From contig NZ_BMKR01000024.1 in the NCBI RefSeq assembly GCF_014644435.1, positions 42,247 through 106,246 of the forward strand: a stretch of DNA of 64,000 bases, written 5' to 3'. Shown one piece after another: positions 15,654 to 23,881 of this stretch (the stretch's first letter is position 1; each line of letters opens with the position of its first letter). Under the pieces are notes generated by a model. It saw only the letters and a list, made by a program, of their open reading frames with translations. It was not told where the DNA came from and searched no databases. Made by a program: the position numbers and the translations under genes. This stretch comes from Paenibacillus albidus. GTDB taxonomy: Bacteria > Bacillota > Bacilli > Paenibacillales > Paenibacillaceae.

Positions 15654-17135
15654 CTATATAGGCTCGCCCCTCCATTCCATCAATAATACGCACTCCACAT
15701 GCACCGTATGCGGGAACATATCCACCGGCTGCACCTCTACCGTTCTATACCCGCCATCCTCCAGCACCCGCAAGTCCCTGGCCAGTGTCGAAGGATTACA
15801 GGACACATACACCACACGCTCAGGCTTCATAGTCAGGATGGTGTCCAGCAGCCGGGGATCGCAGCCTTTGCGCGGGGGATCGACGACGATGACATCGGCG
15901 GTGATCCCCCGCTCTTTCCACTTTGGCATTACGTCCTCGGAAGCGCCTACCTCGAAAGTGACATTGTCCATGCCGTTAAGCGCTGCATTTGCCCGTGCAT
16001 CCTCGATTGCTTCGTGTACGATTTCTACGCCGTAGACCTGCTTGGCATGCTGAGCCAGGAACAGGGAGATCGTCCCGATGCCGCAGTAGGCGTCGATCAC
16101 GGTCTCTTTGCCGGTAAGGCCCGCGTATTCCACGGTTTTGCCATAGAGGACTTCGGTCTGATCGGGATTCACCTGATAAAAAGAGCGGGCCGAGATCGCA
16201 AATTTCACCTCGCCGATGTAATCGTAAATCACGTCGCTGCCCCAGAGGGTCCGCGTAACGTCGCCGAAGATTACATTGGTCTGCCGGGTATTCACGTTCT
16301 GGCAGAGGCTGGTGACCGCCGGGATTTCGCGGCGGATCTCTGCGATCCACTCGTCGGTATGCGGAAGGCGGTCACCATTCGTGACGAGGACAACCATCAT
16401 TTCACCGGTACGGAAGGCTACTCTCACTACGACATGGCGCAGCAGTCCTTTGCCAGACTCTTCATCGTATGTGGAAATGCCCAGCTTCCGGCCGATGGCC
16501 TTCACACGACGAACGACATCGTCGTTATGCTCATGCTGGATCAGACAGGTGTCCATGTCCACGATCCGGTGGCTGCCGCGGGCGTAGAAGCCGCCCACAA
16601 GGCCGCCTTCTACCGTGCCCATCGGCACCTGCGCCTTGTTGCGGTAGCGCCAAGGCTCGGCCATGCCCAGCGTAGGCGGCACAATAATCCCTGCGGGCTC
16701 ATTATCCCCTCCGCCGCTGCTGCGGCCCGGACTGGCCACCTGGAGCTTCCCGATCCGCTCCAGGTTGTCCACCACCAGCTGGCGTTTCCACGCCAGCTGC
16801 GCGGTGTAGTCCATGTGCTGCAGCCCACAGCCGCCGCATTGGTCGTAAATCCCACAAGGCGGCGCGATACGGTCGCTGCTCGCTTCCACAAGCTTCAGCA
16901 GCTTGGCGTAGCCGTATTGCTTTTTAGTCTTGAGCACCTTGGCCTGTACCTTCTCTCCAGGCAGAGCTCCCTGCACAAAAAGGGTAAAGCCCTCTACGCG
17001 GCCTACCCCTTCGCCTTCATGCGTCATGCCGATGATATCCAGCATCACTTCGTCATTTTTGTTCACAGGCAGTCCGGCGATAGGTGCCGTGCCGTCCCGG
17101 CGGCTGGTATTGCGGCCGCTGCGGTGTCTACTCAT
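15654..17135 (-). CDS. rlmD: 23S rRNA (uracil-5-)-methyltransferase, RlmD/RlmCD type
   Basis: This SAM-dependent enzyme forms 5-methyluridine in 23S rRNA. A basic tail precedes an N-terminal TRAM domain (about 25-85). The [4Fe-4S] ligands include C94, C100 and C103 (PPCGIYDQCGGCG) plus a later Cys in MDTCLIQH. The SAM-binding Rossmann fold carries VIDAYCGIGTISLFLA, and VVDPPRKGCD with YVSCNPSTLARDL contains the catalytic nucleophile Cys. The length, 493 residues, is slightly above the usual 450-460 because of a variable Gly/Ser-rich insertion near 155. Its 3' end is a plausible integration site, as debris of a recombinase lies immediately downstream. The paired dagK-rlmD order matches that in other Bacillales. 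Confidence 0.93.
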   Translation of the reverse strand: MSRHRSGRNTSRRDGTAPIAGLPVNKNDEVMLDIIGMTHEGEGVGRVEGFTLFVQGALPGEKVQAKVLKTKKQYGYAKLLKLVEASSDRIAPPCGIYDQCGGCGLQHMDYTAQLAWKRQLVVDNLERIGKLQVASPGRSSGGGDNEPAGIIVPPTLGMAEPWRYRNKAQVPMGTVEGGLVGGFYARGSHRIVDMDTCLIQHEHNDDVVRRVKAIGRKLGISTYDEESGKGLLRHVVVRVAFRTGEMMVVLVTNGDRLPHTDEWIAEIRREIPAVTSLCQNVNTRQTNVIFGDVTRTLWGSDVIYDYIGEVKFAISARSFYQVNPDQTEVLYGKTVEYAGLTGKETVIDAYCGIGTISLFLAQHAKQVYGVEIVHEAIEDARANAALNGMDNVTFEVGASEDVMPKWKERGITADVIVVDPPRKGCDPRLLDTILTMKPERVVYVSCNPSTLARDLRVLEDGGYRTVEVQPVDMFPHTVHVECVLLMEWRGEPI

Positions 17136-17295
17136 TGGTTCACATTCACTTCTTTCATTGTATACATTATTAACGCCGTAAAGCTTTATATTTCATAAAA
17201 GCCGGCTTTGCTATTCGGTCTCAATTTCTCCCGCTAATGGACTCACCAGCCGCATAATATTCCGGCACACCTGCTGTTACCGGAGCAGCACCCAC

Positions 17296-18186
17296 TTAGG
17301 TATTCTGCGCAAAAATCCGCAGATGCGAAGGCAACATCTGGAAGTGGCCCGGCAGCGTGCCGCCGAGTTCGCCGTCCAGATTAAGCTGTACATGCCCGGG
17401 GGAAGTGACCTCCATAGCGTCAGTACGGAAATAGACAACCTTCTTGTCCTGCAAATGCTCACCGCGGATCGCCAGGCTGACCAGGCGGATGAACTCCGCT
17501 AGGTTACATTTCTTGACGGCAATCACATCAAACAAACCGTCGTCGATCCGCGCATCCGGTGCAAGCTTCTCGAAGCCGCCCACAGAGTTCGTATTGGCGA
17601 TCAGGAACAGCATGAATTCATCATGGATAAGCTCCTGGCCGTTCGCCCGGATAATCAGCTCCTGCGGGGAGAGACTGGCCATCTTCTCAATGCCCTTCAG
17701 ATAATAAGCCAGCTGGCCCATCATGGTCTTCAGCCTGCTGGGCACTTCATATGTCAGCTCGGTCAGGCTTCCACCGCCGGCGATATTAATGAAATAACGG
17801 TCATTGGCCTTGCCGAGATCAATCAGACGCGACTCGTTGCGGAGGATCAGATCGACCGAATCCTCCCAATTCTTCGGAATACCCATCGCACGTGCAAAAT
17901 CATTCGTCGTTCCCAGCGGCAATACACCGAGCGGTGGAAGATTAGGCTTCTCCGCCATGCCGTTGATAATCTCATTCAGCGTACCGTCGCCGCCGCCGGC
18001 TATGATCAGATCAAAGCCGCGTGCCACAGCATCCGCTGCAGCTGCCGTAGCATCGCCCTCTCCGGTGGTTGCATGGCAGGATGCTTCAATGCCGCCAATA
18101 TCCAGCCGGTCCAAAATATCGGCGAGCCGCTTCCTCATTTCTTCCCGTCCAGAAGTGGGATTGTAAATCAATCTCGCAGTTTTCAT
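17296..18186 (-). CDS. dagK: Diacylglycerol kinase (DagK/DgkB lipid kinase)
   Basis: This soluble lipid kinase phosphorylates diacylglycerol to phosphatidic acid, recycling the diacylglycerol left by lipoteichoic-acid synthesis. The 296-residue protein starts MKTARLIYNPTSGRE. It has the nucleotide-binding GGGDGTLNEIINGM at about 64-77, then LPLGTTNDFARAMGIP, and a C-terminal beta-sandwich with DDGLFDV and QLNLDGELGG. All are landmarks of the DAGK catalytic family. It lies upstream of rlmD on the same strand, as in Bacillus. No membrane segment is present, so it acts at the inner face of the membrane. The ATG start has only a weak ribosome-binding site. Confidence 0.92.
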   Translation of the reverse strand: MKTARLIYNPTSGREEMRKRLADILDRLDIGGIEASCHATTGEGDATAAAADAVARGFDLIIAGGGDGTLNEIINGMAEKPNLPPLGVLPLGTTNDFARAMGIPKNWEDSVDLILRNESRLIDLGKANDRYFINIAGGGSLTELTYEVPSRLKTMMGQLAYYLKGIEKMASLSPQELIIRANGQELIHDEFMLFLIANTNSVGGFEKLAPDARIDDGLFDVIAVKKCNLAEFIRLVSLAIRGEHLQDKKVVYFRTDAMEVTSPGHVQLNLDGELGGTLPGHFQMLPSHLRIFAQNT

Positions 18187-18414
18187 TTACCGGAACGCCA
18201 CCTGTTTATATATTAGATAACCTAACTGATTATACCCAATTCAGACCCCCACAATCAATGCTGAGAGGCATCCGGAGCATTATTTACCCTAAAGTCCCTC
18301 CGCAGAGCTCCATATGAGGCCGCCAAACGAACTATATATGTGTATGCGGCAGCGGCCCTGATGAGCACAGCGGATGCCCCCTCTTATTAAGGAGATCTGC
18401 CCTGCATCCGAACG

Positions 18415-19185
18415 CTAGCCCTTCATCCGCACCCGTTCCAGCAGCACCTCTACCTGGTGCTCAATCCAGTGTGGAAGCAGCGGATGCGGCAGAAGTGTCT
18501 GGCCCGAATAAGCATAGTCGAGCCCGGCCAGTCTTTGCGGAATGACTACCTTGGTGAAATAACCTTCACTGAGAAAAAGCGGAGCCACCAGCACAGCATG
18601 ACCCTGCTCCTGCCAATATTCCACTTTGCTTCGGACACTGCCTGGGTTCAGCAGACCATAATCGGCCGCCGCAACTCCGCTCACCTGGCGGACACGCTGG
18701 GCCAGCGAAGAGATCCCTTGCTCCCAGCGCTGCCGGAAGCCATCATGCACACTGCCATGTCCCACCAGCAGAATCGTCTCGCGGGCCGGATTCTTCGACA
18801 GCTCACGCACCTTGTCCCAGATCATCACGGCGATATCAGGATCATCATCGACCGGATAACCATAGTGAACGTTGGCTTGTACATCAAACCGTTCAAGATC
18901 GGTCTCCCGTTCAGGCTCAGGTTTGGCACCCAGCGCATATTCTATCTCATCCACATGTGTGCTGCCCGAGGAAACAAACAATGGGATCACCAGAATATCT
19001 GTGACCCCCGCATGTTCCAGTTCATGAATTCCATCTTGTATCAAACGGCCTTCTACCAGCTCTAAAAAAGAAACCGCCACAGGAAGCTCTTCCCGCAGCG
19101 ATATACCTTGTACAGCATCCATCACAATTGATACCCACGCTTCATCGCGGGAACCGTGACTGATAATAAGTACGCCCGGCTTCAT
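18415..19185 (-). CDS. cbiX: Sirohydrochlorin chelatase-like protein (CbiX/SirB)
   Basis: The 256-residue protein has a duplicated CbiX fold. The first half (GVLIISHGSRDEAW, then ILVIPLFVSSGSTHVDEIEYALG) and the second (ILLVGHGSVHDGFRQRW, then VLVAPLFLSEGYFTKVVIP) each contain the metal-site His. Family members insert Co or Fe into sirohydrochlorin for cobalamin or siroheme. No other tetrapyrrole genes are nearby, so the metal and pathway stay open. Its ATG directly abuts the TAA of yerC, so the two genes are translationally coupled. The coupling with a TrpR-like regulator is notable but I see no mechanistic link. The protein is cytosolic with no signal peptide. Confidence 0.85.
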   Translation of the reverse strand: MKPGVLIISHGSRDEAWVSIVMDAVQGISLREELPVAVSFLELVEGRLIQDGIHELEHAGVTDILVIPLFVSSGSTHVDEIEYALGAKPEPERETDLERFDVQANVHYGYPVDDDPDIAVMIWDKVRELSKNPARETILLVGHGSVHDGFRQRWEQGISSLAQRVRQVSGVAAADYGLLNPGSVRSKVEYWQEQGHAVLVAPLFLSEGYFTKVVIPQRLAGLDYAYSGQTLLPHPLLPHWIEHQVEVLLERVRMKG

Positions 19186-19476
19186 TTATCGTCCCAAGCG
19201 TTCCAGCGTTAATTTATAACCGTCATTGCCATAGTTCAGGCAGCGTTTCACACGGGAGATCGTCGCTGTGCTTGCACCCGTCTCCGCTTCAATCTGGTTG
19301 TAGGTAGAGCCTTTGCCCAGCATACGGGCGACTTCAAGCCGCTGCGAGAGTGATTGAATCTCGTTTACCGTGCACAAATCATCAAAGAATACGTAGCATT
19401 CTTCCATATTTTTCAAAGTTAAAATAGCTTCAAATAATTGGTCGATACTTTTATCGTTTAGCTTCTTCAGCTGCAT
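19186..19476 (-). CDS. yerC: YerC/YecD family TrpR-related regulator
   Basis: The 96-residue protein belongs to the YerC family related to the Trp repressor. MQLKKLNDKSIDQLFEAIL is followed by CYVFFDDLCTVNEIQSLSQRLEVARML and the helix-turn-helix segment STYNQIEAETGASTATISRVKRCL, ending NDGYKLTLERL. The start at 19476 is preferred over a frame-open CTT upstream; AGGGG stands 11 bases before it, slightly far. A good promoter lies about 100 bases upstream (19580-19608). In Bacillus the gene sits near the pcrA-ligA region; here it heads a bicistronic unit with cbiX. Its target genes are not known to me. Any operator would have to be found experimentally. Confidence 0.88.
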   Translation of the reverse strand: MQLKKLNDKSIDQLFEAILTLKNMEECYVFFDDLCTVNEIQSLSQRLEVARMLGKGSTYNQIEAETGASTATISRVKRCLNYGNDGYKLTLERLGR

Positions 19477-19579
19477 GAATAGATCATCCCCTAAAAGTTC
19501 TGTCAGCACCGGCTGCCCTGCTGCAAGCCTTAATTAGAACGGTTACATTAAGCCTGACCTGTGTGACTCTCTTGCCTCT

Positions 19580-19608
19580 ACTATATTGTACTGGAGCGCA
19601 TTTTTCAA
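19580..19608 (-). promoter_or_regulatory. Promoter of yerC-cbiX
   Basis: On the minus strand TTGAAA, 17 bases, then TATAGT form a near-consensus vegetative promoter about 100 bases upstream of the yerC start. Confidence 0.65.
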
Positions 19609-19841
19609 GCATTAACGGTTTCACGCTGTAAAGAACGAAAATGATGGACAAACGTCCACCCCAGGCGCACACAAGATTATGTATTGGACTGTCCTCTATC
19701 TCTGCGCAGAACATCTTCTGCCTTTCTTATACTACTACATGAGAACCGAAAATACAGCATAGTCACGGTTTTTTCACTTCTGGACCCGCCTTATGGGCAT
19801 CCGCCCTTTTCCGCTCCTATCCCGGTTGACCGGGCGTTTGT

Positions 19842-19876
19842 CTATACCGTATGTTCGCCCATGACATACAGTATAG
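19842..19876 (+). promoter_or_regulatory. 13-bp inverted repeat at the promoter of the 19905 gene
   Basis: CTATACCGTATGT and ACATACAGTATAG (one mismatch) flank a 9-base loop, ending 28 bases before the start codon. TTGACC at 19826-19831 with TATGTT 18 bases on is the likely promoter, so the repeat overlaps the -10 and start site. It may be a repressor operator or a 5' RNA hairpin. Confidence 0.5.
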
Positions 19877-19904
19877 CAAACCACTAACGAAGGAATGTGA
19901 TGTT

Positions 19905-20453
19905 ATGTCCAGTCATTACTATAATCATTCCCGCCGAAGCCACCGTTCGCTGGCTGCCGATCCATACCATACATCGCCTTACCCTGGTATCAGTCCATAC
20001 GTGCAGGCAGCACTCCCCGGGGACACCGGCATCTCCCCGGCTTTGGGAACGGAAGTTGTCGATACGGCCCTTGCTGTCCCCGTGGCTGAAGCCGCTCCGA
20101 AGGCAGGCGGATTGCTCGGAGGGCTCGGCTCACTGGGCAATCTGGCCAACATGGACCAGATCAAAGGTTTTATCGACCGCATGGGCGGCATCGATGGAAT
20201 TGTGAACTCCGTGGGCAAGGTACAGAAGGTGATGTCGAGCTTTCAGCAGATGGCCCCCATGGTGAAGCTTTTGATGGGGAGCTTCGGCAAATCAAAGGGC
20301 GGAGCTGGGGCGCTTGCGGCAGAAGAGGATGCCGCTCTGTATAGCCCGAGACGCCGCCGCAAAAAACGCCCCGCTCCCAAGCGGCGCAACTCGGCCGCCA
20401 GCTCTCCCAAAAGCCGCCGCCCCGCCAAGTCATCCCGCAAACGCCGCCGTTAG
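19905..20453 (+). CDS. YqfQ/VrrA-like hypothetical protein with basic tail
   Basis: The protein has 182 residues. The N-terminus is rich in Tyr, His and Ser (MSSHYYNHSRRSHRS), then a Pro/Ala stretch. A Gly-rich hydrophobic centre (GGLLGGLGSLGNLANMDQI) follows, with an amphipathic pair of helices (IVNSVGKVQKVMSSFQQMAPMVKLLMGSF). The C-terminal 40 residues are almost all Arg, Lys, Ser and Pro (PRRRRKKRPAPKRR, SRKRRR). This layout resembles the YqfQ/VrrA family found in Bacillales, some of whose members are spore-associated. The assignment rests on architecture only. The start follows AAGGAATGTG; a longer frame from 19851 lacks a site. A strong bidirectional terminator follows. Confidence 0.6.
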   Translation: MSSHYYNHSRRSHRSLAADPYHTSPYPGISPYVQAALPGDTGISPALGTEVVDTALAVPVAEAAPKAGGLLGGLGSLGNLANMDQIKGFIDRMGGIDGIVNSVGKVQKVMSSFQQMAPMVKLLMGSFGKSKGGAGALAAEEDAALYSPRRRRKKRPAPKRRNSAASSPKSRRPAKSSRKRRR

Positions 20454-20489
20454 CCGAAGTGTAATCCACCCGGCTTTCATGAACGCGTA

Positions 20490-20520
20490 AAAAGCGTATG
20501 CCCCGCGGGCATACGCTTTT
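20490..20520. terminator. Bidirectional terminator
   Basis: A 14-bp perfect stem AAAAGCGTATGCCC / GGGCATACGCTTTT with a 3-base loop lies between the convergent genes ending at 20453 (+) and 20540 (-). A/T ends make it functional on both strands. Confidence 0.9.
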
Positions 20521-20539
20521 GCTTTGTGTCCGCAGCAGT

Positions 20540-21499
20540 TCACTTGAACCAGCCGCTCCGCCGGAACCACTGGAACATGCCGCCGCCGAGCACCAGCATC
20601 AGCAGCAATATGGCCAGATACCCATACTTCCACTCCAGCTCGGGCATCACCCGGAAGTTCATCCCGTAGATTCCGGCAATCAGGGTCAATGGCATGAACA
20701 CGGTTGTGATCACCGTCAGCGTCTTCATAATAGAGTTCATGCGGTTGGAATTCAGGGAGATGTAGCTGTCACGCAGATCGGCGGTCATTTCCCGGTCCAC
20801 CTCAATCATATCGGTCAGCTTCAGCAGATGATCATAGATATCGCCAAAATAAATCCGTTCTTCCCCGTTGCTCTGGACATGCTGCGAATTGACGATCCGG
20901 TACATCAGATCACGCATGGGGACTATGGTCCGCCGCAGCTTCAGCAGCCGGCCGCGCACATCAAACACCTGGCTCATCAGCTCTTCCACCGATTCACTGC
21001 TGCCTCTGCTCTCCAGATCGGCCAGCTCATCTTCAATACTGTACAGACTGGGAAAATATTTGTCGACGAGCTTGTCCATCACCGTATATGCCGCCGCCAT
21101 CGGCCCCCCGGACCAGCCTTTGCGGCTGTGAATCTCACGCCTCACCTGGTCCCAGGCTTCGTTCATCTCGGATTTCTCCTGATGATGATAGGAGACCAGG
21201 AAGTTTTTGCTAAGAAACAAGTCTATTTCTTCTGCCTCTAGCGTACGTTCATTCAGCGCATGGAGTACAAAAAACTGCACACTCTCGTAATAATCCAGCT
21301 TTGGACGCTGCAGGATATGCATACAATCCTCAATCGCCAAGGGATGAAAATGAAAATAGGAATCCAGCATTAAGGTCTCCTCAGCCGTGGGTGAAGCGAA
21401 ATCCACCCAAATCCAGGCATAGTCGGCCAGTTGAATCTCACCAAGCGCCAGATTAAGCAGCACTTCCCCCTTATGTGTTACTGCCAGCGTACGTATCAT
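20540..21499 (-). CDS. corA: CorA-family Mg2+ transporter
   Basis: This pentameric Mg2+/Co2+ channel has 319 residues. A large cytoplasmic N-terminal domain (residues 1-250, with the long stalk helix around EIDLFLSKNFLVSYHHQEKS to LKLTDMIEVDREMTADL) precedes two C-terminal membrane spans. The selectivity signature YGMNF lies between the spans (LIAGIYGMNFRVMPELEWKYGY), and the C-terminus is basic. The ATG at 21499 follows GGAGGAACCAAC. A much longer frame extends upstream into the next gene but is not translated as CorA. It is separated from the amino-acid ABC operon by 119 bases. Mg2+ is the most probable substrate; the sequence cannot distinguish Co2+ or efflux-type relatives. Confidence 0.92.
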   Translation of the reverse strand: MIRTLAVTHKGEVLLNLALGEIQLADYAWIWVDFASPTAEETLMLDSYFHFHPLAIEDCMHILQRPKLDYYESVQFFVLHALNERTLEAEEIDLFLSKNFLVSYHHQEKSEMNEAWDQVRREIHSRKGWSGGPMAAAYTVMDKLVDKYFPSLYSIEDELADLESRGSSESVEELMSQVFDVRGRLLKLRRTIVPMRDLMYRIVNSQHVQSNGEERIYFGDIYDHLLKLTDMIEVDREMTADLRDSYISLNSNRMNSIMKTLTVITTVFMPLTLIAGIYGMNFRVMPELEWKYGYLAILLLMLVLGGGMFQWFRRSGWFK

Positions 21500-21618
21500 A
21501 GTTGGTTCCTCCGTATGTTCATCTTCCACTCCTTCCATTGTACAGCAAGAATCTGACTCTTCCAAAAAAATAACCGCCACTTTCGCTTCCGGCGTTCCGG
21601 AAACGACTCCTGGCGGAA

Positions 21619-22269
21619 TCAGTTCTCCCTGCTCTCCAGCCTTCTGGATAACAGCGATAACAGGAAATTGACGGTAAAATAAATCAGGGCCACTAGCAGC
21701 AAGGTAGGAATCGCGTAGCTGTACCCATGACCAATGACAATCCCTGCATGATGCATCAGCTCCGGCAGTGAAATGACTACCGCAAGTGAGGTGTCCTTCA
21801 GCAGGGAGATGAATTGGCTGACCAGCGGCGGAACCATCCGCCGCAGTCCTTGAGGGAGCACAATATGCCATAACGTCTGAAAGTTGCCGAGTCCCGACGA
21901 GCGTGCCGCCTCAATCTGCCCTTTATCAATGGAGGTGAGTCCTCCGCGGACAATTTCGGCAATCATCGCCGCTTCAAAAATAGTCAGCGCTGCAATGGCC
22001 GCCGCCATCAGCCCCATTCGGATCCCTACCTCCGGCAGTGCAAAACGTATAAAGAAAATGATCAGCAGCAGCGGCAGATTCCGGATCAGCTCCACCAGTA
22101 CAAACATGATTGGGGACAAAAACGGAACCCGCGCATATCGAATGATGCCTACGACACAGCCGATCACAAAGCTGAGAATGATCGAGAAAAAAGCTACAAT
22201 TAGCGTAACATACAGTCCATCCAGCAAAAATTTCAAATGATCAGCAGAGTAGGCACCGGCAAAATCCAT
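21619..22269 (-). CDS. glnP: Polar amino-acid ABC transporter permease (GlnP type)
   Basis: The 216-residue permease of the His/Glu/Gln family has five membrane spans. The EAA loop EAARSSGLGNFQTLWHIVLPQGLRRMVPPL at about residues 120-150 docks the ATPase, and LVELIRNLPLLLIIFFIRFALP is typical of the family. It is the last gene of a four-gene operon in the order ATPase, binding protein, permease, permease, the same as Bacillus glnQHMP. With the second permease it forms the translocation pore. The start follows AAGGAGGGTTCC. Substrate is inferred to be glutamine or glutamate from operon layout and the binding protein; other polar amino acids are possible. Confidence 0.85.
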   Translation of the reverse strand: MDFAGAYSADHLKFLLDGLYVTLIVAFFSIILSFVIGCVVGIIRYARVPFLSPIMFVLVELIRNLPLLLIIFFIRFALPEVGIRMGLMAAAIAALTIFEAAMIAEIVRGGLTSIDKGQIEAARSSGLGNFQTLWHIVLPQGLRRMVPPLVSQFISLLKDTSLAVVISLPELMHHAGIVIGHGYSYAIPTLLLVALIYFTVNFLLSLLSRRLESREN

Positions 22270-22296
22270 AGGAACCCTCCTTGTTCTGCTCTATCC

Positions 22297-22944
22297 CTAA
22301 TTACGCTGAAGTCTGCGCTCCCACACTCTGACTCCATAACTGAGCGGCAGTGTCAGCACCAGGTAGAACAAAGCTACAAAAATATAGGTGTCGAAGGTAC
22401 GGTAAGTCTCGGTGGAAATCGAATCGGCGAAGTACATCAGATCCAGACCGGCAACGATCGTCAGTACAGAAGAATTCTTAATGAGGTTAATAAATTGGTT
22501 GCCCAGGGGTGGAATGACCAGCTTGATCGCCTGGGGCAAAATCACATGTTGCATCGTCTGAATGTAATTCAGGCCAGAGGAACGTGCTGCCTCCATCTGG
22601 CCTTTGGGCACCGCCATAATTCCTGCACGGATCGCTTCGGCAATAAACGCCGACGTATATACAGCAAGCCCAATCGTACCTGCCGTGAACCCGTCCAGCG
22701 GAAACCCCAGTGCGGAAGGTCCATAATAGAAGGCATAGACCACGAGCAGCAGCGGAATATTGCGGACGAATTCGACATAACCGGTGCCGAACCAGCGCAG
22801 ACCTCTTACAGTAGTGATACGGAAGACGGCGATCAGCGCACCAATCAGGAAGCTGCCCGCCAGAGCCAATGTACTGGACAAGGTCGTCCCCAGGAATCCT
22901 TTCATATATAGGCCGAAATAATCGGTCATTATTGAAAAATCCAC
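22297..22944 (-). CDS. glnM: Polar amino-acid ABC transporter permease (GlnM type)
   Basis: The 215-residue permease has five spans and the EAA loop EAARSSGLNYIQTMQHVILPQAIKLVIPPL at about 120-150. YVEFVRNIPLLLVVYAFYYG is the conserved entry segment. It pairs with the downstream permease, which is 27 bases away and carries the same loop with differences, so the pore is a heterodimer. It starts 48 bases after the binding-protein gene. The weak start context (AGCTGTGGATTTTTCAATAATG) leaves ATG 22944 or the in-frame ATG five codons later possible. Amino-acid import into the cytoplasm is inferred from the family; no separate regulation is seen inside the operon. Confidence 0.85.
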   Translation of the reverse strand: MDFSIMTDYFGLYMKGFLGTTLSSTLALAGSFLIGALIAVFRITTVRGLRWFGTGYVEFVRNIPLLLVVYAFYYGPSALGFPLDGFTAGTIGLAVYTSAFIAEAIRAGIMAVPKGQMEAARSSGLNYIQTMQHVILPQAIKLVIPPLGNQFINLIKNSSVLTIVAGLDLMYFADSISTETYRTFDTYIFVALFYLVLTLPLSYGVRVWERRLQRN

Positions 22945-22992
22945 AGCTGTTCACCTACCCTCGTCTAGAGTATATTGGCCTCCCCTATTTGC

Positions 22993-23850
22993 CTACTTTG
23001 TCGGAGCCTTGCCGATCCACTTCGTATAGATAGTGCTATATTTTCCGCTTGCTTTCAATTCATCCAGTGTATCATTAATGGCCTGAACCACATCGCTGTT
23101 GCCTTTTTGCACAGCAATGCCGTAAGGCTCATCCGTGAAGGGTTCGCCCACCACCTCAAAGCCCGGATCCTGCGAAGCCATCCCGTACAGAATGGCATCA
23201 TCTGTCGTCAGCGCATCGCCTTGTCCGGCTTTGAGGGCACTGAACGCATCCTGGTAATTATCGAATTCGAGAACCGTCACGCCGGGAACCTTTTCTTTAA
23301 TATTTTTGATCGAAGTGGCCCCTTTGGAACCCAGAATCTTGGTCTCTTTCGTCACATCCTGCAGTCCGGTGATCGGGCTGCCTTTCTTCACCAGCAGCGA
23401 CTGTCCGGCCTGAAAATAGACATCGGAGAAATCAACTTCCTTCTTGCGTTCTTCCGTAATGGTCATCGTCGCTACCACCATATCAATCTCACCATTGTTC
23501 AGCATCGGAATGCGTGTCTTGGAGGTAACCTCCTTAAGTTCAATCGCATTTTCGTCCCCGAGAATATGCTTGGCGATAGCCTTGGAGATGTCGATGTCGA
23601 AGCCTTCCACATTCCCGCTTGCCGGGTCCTTGAGCCCGAAGAGACGGGTATCATATTTCACGCCGACCAGCAGCTTGCCGCGTTCCTTGATTTTGGCAAT
23701 GGCATCCGAACCTGCGGCTCCCGGTGCGGGAGTTGCTGTGCCAGCTGCATTGTTGTTGCCTGCGGTATTGTTATTGCCACAGCCCCCAAGTACGAACATA
23801 GCGGCAACCATAAGAACACACATCAGCTTCCAGCTCTTCACCTTTTTCAT
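22993..23850 (-). CDS. glnH: Amino-acid ABC transporter substrate-binding lipoprotein (GlnH type)
   Basis: The 285-residue extracellular lipoprotein has a signal peptide ending in the lipobox VLGGCG (Cys about 24) and an Asn/Ala/Pro-rich linker. Its two-lobed family-3 binding domain contains KLLVGVKYDTRLFG, GFDIDISKAIAKHILG and MVVATMTITEERKKEVDFSDVYF, the signature of polar amino-acid receptors. The Arg in the KTRIPML segment and Asp in TTDDAILYG occupy positions used to hold the alpha-amino and carboxyl groups. It lies between ATPase and permease genes. Glutamine or glutamate is the likely ligand, by operon resemblance. The start follows GAGGAGAC. Confidence 0.88.
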   Translation of the reverse strand: MKKVKSWKLMCVLMVAAMFVLGGCGNNNTAGNNNAAGTATPAPGAAGSDAIAKIKERGKLLVGVKYDTRLFGLKDPASGNVEGFDIDISKAIAKHILGDENAIELKEVTSKTRIPMLNNGEIDMVVATMTITEERKKEVDFSDVYFQAGQSLLVKKGSPITGLQDVTKETKILGSKGATSIKNIKEKVPGVTVLEFDNYQDAFSALKAGQGDALTTDDAILYGMASQDPGFEVVGEPFTDEPYGIAVQKGNSDVVQAINDTLDELKASGKYSTIYTKWIGKAPTK

Positions 23851-23881
23851 GTCTCCTCATCCCCTTATCCTGTTTCTAGAT

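Noticed and set aside
15699..17198. 499-codon plus-strand ORF opposite rlmD
   Set aside because: It is a shadow of rlmD in a G+C-rich stretch; composition is His/Arg-rich without a domain.
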